A stretch of DNA of 5,122 nucleotides, from the NCBI GenBank assembly GCA_945933905.1, contig CAMEQX010000126.1:1-5122 (forward strand). Direction: 5' to 3'. Below are positions 1 to 5,122 of this stretch, one piece after another. Made by a program: the position numbers and the translations under genes. The notes beneath the pieces are model-generated. The model was given only the letters and a program-made list of their open reading frames with translations. It was not told the DNA's origin and made no database searches. Within the stretch, counting starts at the first letter, position 1; each line of letters begins with the position of its first letter. This DNA is from an uncultured Clostridia bacterium (lineage in GTDB: Bacteria > Bacillota > Clostridia > Oscillospirales > Ruminococcaceae).

Positions 1-1235
1 CGCGCTGCGATGTTATGGGAGTTATCGGAAACGGCGCAACTCACCTTATTCAACAGGAGGCGGGCATCGAGCGCGCGGATTTGCTGATTGCGGTTACGGG
101 CTCAGACGAGTTGAATTTGCTCTGCTGTCTTATCGCGAAAAAAGCGGGAAACTGCCGGACAATCGCGCGCGTTCGTTCACCGCAGTACAGCAGCGAAGCG
201 CCGTTCCTCAAGGACGAGCTGGGGCTTGCGATGGTCATAAACCCCGAGCTTGCCGCAGCGCAGGAAATCGCGCGGGTACTGCGTTTTCCGTCGGCAATGA
301 AAATCGAAACCTTCTCAAGAGGGCGCGTGGAGCTGCTTAAATTTAGGCTTCCCGAGGACAGCCCTCTCGCGGGACTTGCCGTCAAGGAAATCGCTTCAAA
401 GCTCGAGTGCGATGTTCTCGTGTGTACAATCGAGCGCGGCGACGACGCTTACATAGCAAACGGTAATTTCGTTTTCGAGGAAAGGGACGTTATTTCAATC
501 GTTGCCTCGCCGAAAAAGGCAAACGATTTCTTCCGCAAAATCAACTACAAGACAAATTCCGTCAAGGACGTTATGATTACGGGCGGCGGAGAGCTGGGGC
601 ATTATCTCACGGAGATTTTGCTCAAATCGGGAATTTCCGTCAAGATTATCGAGAAAAATCTCAAGCGCTGCGAGGAGCTTTCGGAGCTTTGGGACGACGT
701 TACCGTGATAAACGGCGACGCGTCCGACCAGAATGTTCTGCTTGAAGCGGGCTTGGAGAAGGCGGGAGCTTTTGTCGCGCTGACAAATCTTGACGAGGAA
801 AACATTATGCTGTCGCTTTTCGCGAAAAGTGCGGGAAGCGCGAAGCTTGTCACCAAAATCAACCGAATTGAGTTTGACGAGGTTATCAAGCACCTTGACC
901 TTGACACGATAATTTACCCGAAAAACATCACCTCCGACACGATTATCCGCTATGTGCGCTCGTTTAAGAGAACCGTCGGCAGCAACGTTGAGCGCGTGTA
1001 TCAGTTCATCAAGGGCAAGGTCGAGGCGTCCGAGTTCACCATAACCGACGCGTGCCCCGTTACCGACACGCCGCTGATGAAGCTCACACTGAAGCCCGGA
1101 GTGCTCGTTGCGGCAATTCTCCGCGATAAAAAGGTTATCATACCGCGCGGCTCGGACGTGATTATGGCGGGAGATACGGTTGTTATCGTGTCGAATATCG
1201 TAGGACTTCACGATATCGCGGATATTCTCAAATGA
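1..1235 (+). CDS. trkA: Trk potassium uptake system peripheral protein TrkA, 5'-truncated by the window edge
   Basis: TrkA is the cytosolic regulatory subunit of the Trk K+ uptake system; it binds NAD(H) and other nucleotides and gates the TrkH channel. The reading frame is open to the left edge (first full codon at base 3), so the Met codon at 15 is internal. Residues are counted from that Met. About 400 residues are visible against a family length near 455, so roughly 45-50 N-terminal residues with the first GxGxxG motif lie outside. In order: the rest of RCK-N domain 1 (1 to about 92, with GNGA at 5-8 and LLIAVTGSDE at 23-32), RCK-C domain 1 (about 100-170), RCK-N domain 2 (about 185-315, with dinucleotide-binding loop GGGELG at 190-195, acidic E213 ending the next strand, and NGDASD at 233-238), and RCK-C domain 2 (about 325-406). 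This duplicated RCK layout marks TrkA rather than single-RCK KtrA. The stop codon lies 20 bases before trkH. In Firmicutes some RCK-C domains bind c-di-AMP; whether these do cannot be read here. Confidence 0.95.
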   Translation, partial: RCDVMGVIGNGATHLIQQEAGIERADLLIAVTGSDELNLLCCLIAKKAGNCRTIARVRSPQYSSEAPFLKDELGLAMVINPELAAAQEIARVLRFPSAMKIETFSRGRVELLKFRLPEDSPLAGLAVKEIASKLECDVLVCTIERGDDAYIANGNFVFEERDVISIVASPKKANDFFRKINYKTNSVKDVMITGGGELGHYLTEILLKSGISVKIIEKNLKRCEELSELWDDVTVINGDASDQNVLLEAGLEKAGAFVALTNLDEENIMLSLFAKSAGSAKLVTKINRIEFDEVIKHLDLDTIIYPKNITSDTIIRYVRSFKRTVGSNVERVYQFIKGKVEASEFTITDACPVTDTPLMKLTLKPGVLVAAILRDKKVIIPRGSDVIMAGDTVVIVSNIVGLHDIADILK

Positions 1236-1238
1236 TTT

Positions 1239-1248
1239 GAAAGAGCGG
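1239..1248 (+). promoter_or_regulatory. Weak ribosome-binding site of trkH
   Basis: A purine-rich GAAAGAGCGG stretch lies just after the trkA stop and about 7-10 bases before the trkH ATG. It matches the anti-Shine-Dalgarno sequence only partly. With the 20-base gap to trkA, this suggests trkH translation depends partly on ribosomes finishing trkA, which is an inference. Confidence 0.5.
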
Positions 1249-1255
1249 TAATTTT

Positions 1256-2695
1256 ATGAATTACAGAATGATAAGCTATGTCCTCGGCTGGATTTTGATT
1301 TTCGAGGCGGCTTTTATGGCGGTTCCGCTGATAACCTGCGCCGTGTTCGCAGAGGGAAGATCGGCGGTTTGGTTTGGGGTTTGCGCGGGAATTTGCCTTG
1401 CGATAGGCGGGCTGCTTATCCTCGTCAAAAAACCGAAAAACAAGCAGCTTTTCTCGCGAGAGGGCTTTGTGATTGTCGCGCTGAGCTGGATTGCGCTGTC
1501 GGTTTTCGGGGCGCTTCCGTTTTTCCTGTCGGGAAAAATCCCCTCGTTCATTGACGCGCTTTTTGAAACGGTTTCGGGCTTCACAACAACCGGCGCGTCC
1601 ATTTTAACCGACGTCGAGACGCTCCCGAAATCGATGCTGATGTGGCGCAGCTTCACACACTGGGTCGGCGGAATGGGCGTGCTTGTGTTTGTTATGGCGT
1701 TTTTGCCGCTGTCGGGCGGACAGAATATGCACATAATGAAAGCGGAGTCGCCGGGACCGTCCGTGAGCAAGCTGGTTCCCCGCGTCAAAACAACGGCGCT
1801 TTTGCTCTACGCGATTTACTTTGTGCTGACGCTGATTGAGTTTGTTATGCTGCTTTTCGGCGGAATGACGGGCTTTGAGGCGCTCAACACCGCCTTCGCG
1901 ACGGCAGGCACGGGCGGCTTCGGCATCTACAACAGCAGTATCGGCAATTTCTCGCCTTACATACAGATTGTCGTGACGGTATTTATGCTGCTGTTTTCGG
2001 TGAACTTCAACTCCTATTTCTTCCTGTTGAACCGAAAATTCCGCGAGGCGTTCAACACCGAGGTCATCGTTTTCTTCATCATCGTAACCGCCGCGATTAC
2101 AATTCTCACCATCGACAACCGCGCGCTTTTCACCGAAACGGGCGACTCGCTTCGCAATTCGGCATTTACGGTAGCTTCGCTGATTTCGACAACGGGCTTC
2201 TCTACGGTTGACTTTAACGCGTGGTCGGAGCTTTCTCGTACAATTCTCGTTATCATAATGTTCATCGGCGCGTGCGCGGGCAGCACGGGCGGCGGTATCA
2301 AGGTTTCGCGAATAATAATCCTGTTCAAGAGCCTCGGAAAAGAGCTGAAGGTTATGGTTCACCCGAAGCAAATCAAGAAAATCAAAATCGGCTCTCACCC
2401 AATCGAACACGAAACCGTGCGCTCGGTGAGCGTTTACATCATCGCGTATCTTTTGGTTTTCGTGAGCTCGCTTATTGTGATTTCCTTCGACAACCACGAT
2501 TTGATTACAAACTTCACCGCCGTGACCGCTTCCATAAACAACATCGGTCCGGGACTCGAGCTTGTCGGTCCGACGGAGAATTTCGCGTTCTTCTCGGTAC
2601 CATCGAAAATCGTGCTGATTTTCGATATGCTCGCGGGCAGACTGGAGCTTTTCCCGATGCTGATTCTCTTTACGCCTTCCACTTGGAAGAAGTGA
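1256..2695 (+). CDS. trkH: Trk potassium uptake system membrane protein TrkH (K+-translocating subunit)
   Basis: This is the integral-membrane K+ translocation subunit of the SKT (superfamily of K+ transporters) group; it works with TrkA, encoded just upstream. At 479 residues it is full length for TrkH. All four pore-loop filter segments with their conserved glycines are visible: TTTGAS around 110-115, ATAGTGGFG at 215-223, STTGFS at 311-316 and NNIGPGL at 428-434. The glycine- and serine-rich GACAGSTGGGIKVS at 338-351 matches the intramembrane gating loop that follows the third pore loop in TrkH. Hydrophobic helices flank the loops, including about 7-28, 38-57, 70-91, 138-152, 180-202, 235-258, 269-286, 328-341 and 391-411. 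The C-terminus, GRLELFPMLILFTP at 461-474, is the typical family ending. The start is the ATG that opens the conserved N-terminal helix. The gene shares an operon with trkA and ends 18 bases before a terminator hairpin. No truncation or frameshift is seen. KtrB is a relative, but the longer N-terminus and the trkA partner favour TrkH. Confidence 0.96.
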   Translation: MNYRMISYVLGWILIFEAAFMAVPLITCAVFAEGRSAVWFGVCAGICLAIGGLLILVKKPKNKQLFSREGFVIVALSWIALSVFGALPFFLSGKIPSFIDALFETVSGFTTTGASILTDVETLPKSMLMWRSFTHWVGGMGVLVFVMAFLPLSGGQNMHIMKAESPGPSVSKLVPRVKTTALLLYAIYFVLTLIEFVMLLFGGMTGFEALNTAFATAGTGGFGIYNSSIGNFSPYIQIVVTVFMLLFSVNFNSYFFLLNRKFREAFNTEVIVFFIIVTAAITILTIDNRALFTETGDSLRNSAFTVASLISTTGFSTVDFNAWSELSRTILVIIMFIGACAGSTGGGIKVSRIIILFKSLGKELKVMVHPKQIKKIKIGSHPIEHETVRSVSVYIIAYLLVFVSSLIVISFDNHDLITNFTAVTASINNIGPGLELVGPTENFAFFSVPSKIVLIFDMLAGRLELFPMLILFTPSTWKK

Positions 2696-2713
2696 ATTTC
2701 AACATAATACAAG

Positions 2714-2744
2714 AAAACCACCCTCGTTTGAGAGTGGTTTTTTT
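2714..2744 (+). terminator. Rho-independent terminator, probably serving both convergent operons
   Basis: Bases 2714-2725 pair with 2730-2741 (AAAACCACCCTC against GAGAGTGGTTTT) around a GTTT loop, with one C/A mismatch at 2722/2733. A run of seven T follows on the + strand (2738-2744), so it is a good terminator for trkA-trkH, starting 18 bases after the trkH stop. Read on the - strand, the same hairpin is followed by TTTTCTTGTATTAT, a weaker but still T-rich tail, and it lies 17 bases past the galM stop. It could therefore also end the MCP-galM transcript. The rest of the 2696-2761 gap shows nothing else. Confidence 0.85.
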
Positions 2745-2761
2745 GTTGTCGTAATATCGGA

Positions 2762-3781
2762 TTACTTCGCCTCAAACTCGTAAACCGTGGTGTAGTCGTA
2801 GGTTTCGCCGGCTTTCAGCACGCAGCTCGGGAAATTCGGCTTGTTCGGTGTGTCGGGGCAGAACTGGCTCTCGAAGCAAAGTCCGCCGTATTTCTGATAG
2901 TGCTTGCCGCCCTTTCCGTCCTCGTTCAAGCCGATTCCGATGTAGAACTGCATCGCGGGCTTGTTCGTTTTCATCGTGAGCAAAATCCCGCGCGTCTGCT
3001 CGTAAGCCTGCGCCGCAACACGCATTTCCTTGCTCTCGCCGAGGAAGAAGTTGTGGTCGTAGCCGTTCGGGAGCTTTCCGTTGTCCATATCCTCGCGAAC
3101 CTTTTTCGGCTCTCTGAAATCAAACGCCGTTCCCGCGACATCGGCAATCTCGCCTGTCGGGATAAGCCCGCTGTCAACGGGAGTGTATTTTTCTGCGTTT
3201 ATCTCAACAATGTGGTCGAGAACATCGCCGCTGCCCTCGCCTTTCAGGTTGAAATAGGAGTGGTTCGTGAAATTCACAACCGTGTCCTTGTCGGATTTCG
3301 CGGTGTAGTGGATTTGCACGCCGTTGTCAAGGAGCGTGAACTGAACCTTGCTGACAAGCGTTCCGGGGAAATTTTCCTCACCATCGGGGCTTGTGTACCC
3401 GAATGTAACGCTGTTGTCCGTCACCTCGTCAACCGTCCAAACGCGCTTGTTGAACGAAATCGAGCCGCCGTGAAGCGTGTTTTCGCCGTCGTTGTTGTAG
3501 AGCTTGTATTCCTTGCCGTTGAGCGTGAATTTCGCGCCGCCGATACGGTTTGCAAAACGTCCGACGGTTGCACCGTGGGAGGAATTTCCCTCGATATAGC
3601 CGTTCAAATCGTCATATCCCAGCACAACGTCAACCTTTTCGCCGTTCTTGTCGGACACCGTGATTGACTGAATGCACGCGCCGAGGCTGTGGAAGCTCGC
3701 CTTGATTTTCGCGTTCTGAAGCGTTACCAGATAGCACTTGTAGCCTTGATAAAAGCCATATTCCTTGATTTCGGAAGCCAT
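2762..3781 (-). CDS. galM: Aldose 1-epimerase (galactose mutarotase)
   Basis: GalM interconverts the alpha and beta anomers of aldohexoses such as galactose and glucose in the cytosol, feeding beta-galactose breakdown products into the Leloir pathway. The 339-residue length is normal for the family, and no signal peptide is seen. The catalytic set is intact: His104 in NTLHGG, His174 in TNHSYFNL (general acid), Asp242 in YDHNF, and Glu304 in CFESQFCPD (general base). The substrate-contact motif GRFANRI at 74-80 supplies Asn78 and Arg79. The role of each residue is assigned by family knowledge; the residues themselves are visible. The start is the ATG at 3781-3779, preceded by a strong AAGGAG at the right distance. 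The gene lies 11 bases downstream of the MCP gene on the same strand and no other galactose gene is in view, so its substrate in this cell is not settled by context. Related mutarotases for other sugars exist, but GalM is the best call. Confidence 0.95.
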   Translation of the reverse strand: MASEIKEYGFYQGYKCYLVTLQNAKIKASFHSLGACIQSITVSDKNGEKVDVVLGYDDLNGYIEGNSSHGATVGRFANRIGGAKFTLNGKEYKLYNNDGENTLHGGSISFNKRVWTVDEVTDNSVTFGYTSPDGEENFPGTLVSKVQFTLLDNGVQIHYTAKSDKDTVVNFTNHSYFNLKGEGSGDVLDHIVEINAEKYTPVDSGLIPTGEIADVAGTAFDFREPKKVREDMDNGKLPNGYDHNFFLGESKEMRVAAQAYEQTRGILLTMKTNKPAMQFYIGIGLNEDGKGGKHYQKYGGLCFESQFCPDTPNKPNFPSCVLKAGETYDYTTVYEFEAK

Positions 3782-3788
3782 AGATTTT

Positions 3789-3795
3789 CTCCTTA
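3789..3795 (-). promoter_or_regulatory. Strong Shine-Dalgarno site of galM, overlapping the MCP stop codon
   Basis: Read on the - strand, TAAGGAG lies 7 bases before the galM ATG. The TAA is the stop codon of the MCP gene, so the last bases of one gene are part of the ribosome-binding site of the next. This fixes the galM start and points to co-transcription, with possible translational coupling. Confidence 0.9.
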
Positions 3796-5122
3796 ATATT
3801 TATTGTTGTCCATCGAAATGGTTCTGTTGACGGGCTGCATAGTCGCCTTTGTGACGGGGGCTGCGCTCGGTTTTGCCGCAACAGCTGTCGGTTCCTCGTC
3901 AAGCTTTATCGCCGGTTTAACGCGAGCGGGTTCGGTCTTCACGGGAGCGGGCTTCTGGGGAATTTTCGCCTTGTTCTCCGTCTTTACGGTTGAAACGGGC
4001 TTTGCGGGAGCCGTTTTCGCGGGAGCGGGCTTTGCGGGCGCTGTTTTAGCGGGAGCGGGCTTTTTTACAGCAGCTTCAGCTTGCTTTTCGGCAGCCCTTT
4101 TCGCCGCCTTGCTCTCGTTGATGATAAAACGGTCAACCGTGTTATGAAGCATAACAGCCTGCGTTGCAAGCTCCTCGGAGCTGTCTGCGCACTGGTTTGC
4201 CGAAGAGCTTACCTGAACTACCTCGGAGGAGATGATGTTCATTCCCGAGAGCACGTCCTTTACGCTCTCAGCCTGTTTTGCGGAAGCGTCCGCAATATCC
4301 TCGACAACCTTTGCGGTAGCGTCGGTTTTCTCGACAATCTTTCCGAGCATCTCGGCGGTTTCGTTTGCGATAACCGTGCCGTTTCTGACGGACTGAATAG
4401 ACGATTTGATGAGCTTTGTGGTGGATTTCGCAGCCTGCGCGGTCTTATCGGCAAGCTTTCCGACTTCTCCCGCAACAACGGCAAAGCCCTTGCCCGCCGC
4501 GCCTACTCTCGCCGCCTCAATGGACGCGTTTATCGAGAGAATATTCGTCTGCTCGGAGATGTCCTGAATGGTCTTGATGATGTTGGCAATCTGCGCGGAG
4601 GTGCTGTTGATTTCGTTCATCGCTTCAAGCATATTGCCCATCTTGACGTTGCCCTCGTTTACAAGCTCCATACACTCCTTCGCGGTGCCGCTTGCCTGCT
4701 CGCACGCAACCTTCGCGTTGTTGCTGATTTCATCATAAACCGCGTTCAGCTTGTCGTTGAGCTGGGAAACGGTCGTGGACTGCTCCTCGGCTGCTGTCGA
4801 AAGAACCGCAGAGTTGCGGGACATTTCCTCAGAGCCGCTGCTTACCTGTCTGCCCGCTTCCTCGATATTCTCGATAACCGAGCGGATTGACTCGACAATC
4901 TTTTCAAGCGCTTCCTTGACGGGAACAAAGTCGCCGCAGTACTCGCCGTGCGGCTTCACGCAGAGGTTTTCCGAAGCGATTTCCTCGGCGGTGTGCTTGA
5001 TATCGGAGATTATGGTGTTGTTATAATCCGCCATTCTGTTTACAGCGTCCGCGAGAACGCCGAGCTCGTCGTCTGCCTTGTGGTCAACAGGCGCTCCCGA
5101 AAGCACGCCGTTTGACATATCG
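3793..5122 (-). CDS. Methyl-accepting chemotaxis protein, N-terminus cut by the window edge, with a Lys/Ala/Pro-rich C-terminal extension
   Basis: Chemoreceptors form trimers of dimers that control the kinase CheA through CheW. Residues are counted from the Met at 5118; the frame stays open to the window edge, so that Met is probably internal, and the sensor domain and membrane helices lie outside. Visible: the end of a HAMP domain (about 1-32, with the DDELG-type element at 16-20), a second HAMP-like segment (about 35-85, with GEYCGDFVPVKEAL at 58-71), then the cytoplasmic coiled-coil hairpin (about 86-331). The hairpin tip, SEQTNILSINASIEAAR (188-204) followed by GKGFAVVAGEV (209-219), is diagnostic. 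Likely methylation sites are AAEEQ at 109-113 and SSEEL at 313-317. Compared from memory with E. coli Tsr, the arm after the tip has about the same length, suggesting the short 36-heptad class. The usual Glu of the tip EAARAGE motif is Ala207 here. After residue 335 comes a basic, Pro/Ala-rich, probably disordered tail to 441, ending ISMDNNKY. The ligand cannot be predicted. galM follows 11 bases downstream. Confidence 0.95.
   Translation of the reverse strand, partial: DMSNGVLSGAPVDHKADDELGVLADAVNRMADYNNTIISDIKHTAEEIASENLCVKPHGEYCGDFVPVKEALEKIVESIRSVIENIEEAGRQVSSGSEEMSRNSAVLSTAAEEQSTTVSQLNDKLNAVYDEISNNAKVACEQASGTAKECMELVNEGNVKMGNMLEAMNEINSTSAQIANIIKTIQDISEQTNILSINASIEAARVGAAGKGFAVVAGEVGKLADKTAQAAKSTTKLIKSSIQSVRNGTVIANETAEMLGKIVEKTDATAKVVEDIADASAKQAESVKDVLSGMNIISSEVVQVSSSANQCADSSEELATQAVMLHNTVDRFIINESKAAKRAAEKQAEAAVKKPAPAKTAPAKPAPAKTAPAKPVSTVKTENKAKIPQKPAPVKTEPARVKPAIKLDEEPTAVAAKPSAAPVTKATMQPVNRTISMDNNKY
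3997..4062 (-). repeat. 30-bp tandem repeat in the MCP tail (about 2.2 copies) encoding KPAPAKTAPA units
   Basis: Bases 3997-4026 and 4027-4056 are direct copies of a 30-bp unit differing at three positions, and six more matching bases follow to 4062. All three differences are synonymous, so the encoded ten-residue unit (KPAPAKTAPA at 353-362 and 363-372 of the visible protein) is identical in both copies. A diverged third copy, KPAPVKTEPAR at residues 389-399, lies at 3922-3954. The repeat keeps frame, so changes in copy number would lengthen or shorten the tail without breaking the gene. Confidence 0.85.

Noticed and set aside
15..17. ATG at 15 as the trkA start
   Set aside because: The frame is open upstream, and the protein from this Met lacks the first half of the first nucleotide-binding domain, so the true start lies outside the window.
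55..60. AGGAGG inside the trkA coding region
   Set aside because: It looks like a perfect Shine-Dalgarno, but no start codon in a useful frame follows at the right distance. It encodes part of the conserved QEAGI segment.
495..1211. Long - strand open frames antisense to trkA and trkH (495-1211, 1604-2497)
   Set aside because: They give highly charged Arg/His/Asn-rich products with no motif, and the + strand genes are unambiguous.
2900..3667. A 255-residue open frame antisense to galM
   Set aside because: galM is intact on the other strand with all catalytic residues; the antisense frame has no recognisable domain and arises from the third-position G/C preference.
3803..4147. An open frame on the + strand opposite the MCP tail that would encode a Gly/Ala/Phe-rich, very hydrophobic 114-residue protein with GAGF repeats
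   Set aside because: It is the reverse image of the Lys/Ala/Pro codons of the MCP tail. It begins with TTG, has no ribosome-binding site in front, and the opposite frame is a clear family member.
4081..4890. A 269-residue open frame antisense to the MCP hairpin
   Set aside because: It is an Arg/Leu/Asn-rich product typical of a shadow frame, with no family resemblance, lying over a highly conserved coiled-coil coding region.
5116..5118. ATG at 5118 as the MCP start
   Set aside because: The frame continues to the window edge and the codon falls inside a HAMP domain, so a membrane or sensor part is expected upstream.

Overview
The window holds four protein genes in two convergent pairs and very little non-coding DNA. 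On the + strand is a trkA-trkH potassium-uptake pair; the 5' end of trkA is cut by the left edge. On the - strand is a methyl-accepting chemotaxis protein (MCP), whose N-terminus is cut by the right edge, followed by galM (aldose 1-epimerase). The two pairs meet in a 66-base gap that contains a hairpin followed by a T-run, probably a terminator shared by both.

The organism looks like a motile or chemotactic Firmicute, most likely of the class Clostridia. The reasons are the protein style of all four genes, the strong AAGGAG ribosome-binding site of galM, and close packing. Base composition is moderate, roughly half G+C, with a preference for G/C in third codon positions. This placement is an inference from resemblance; no rRNA or other marker gene is present.

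Layout: 1-1235 trkA (partial), 1256-2695 trkH, 2696-2761 convergent intergenic region with terminator, 3781-2762 galM, 5122-3793 MCP (partial). TrkA is the cytosolic nucleotide-binding gating subunit of the TrkH potassium-translocating membrane subunit, so that pair is one functional complex. MCP and galM sit 11 bases apart, and the MCP stop codon forms part of the galM ribosome-binding site. They are therefore very probably co-transcribed and perhaps translationally coupled, although a biochemical link between them is not obvious.

I found no mobile element, CRISPR array, RNA gene or riboswitch, and no clear sign of an undescribed system. The most unusual element is the C-terminal extension of the MCP, about 110 residues rich in Lys, Ala and Pro. 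It contains a 30-bp tandem DNA repeat encoding a perfect 10-residue protein repeat, and it does not end in a recognisable CheR/CheB-tethering pentapeptide.
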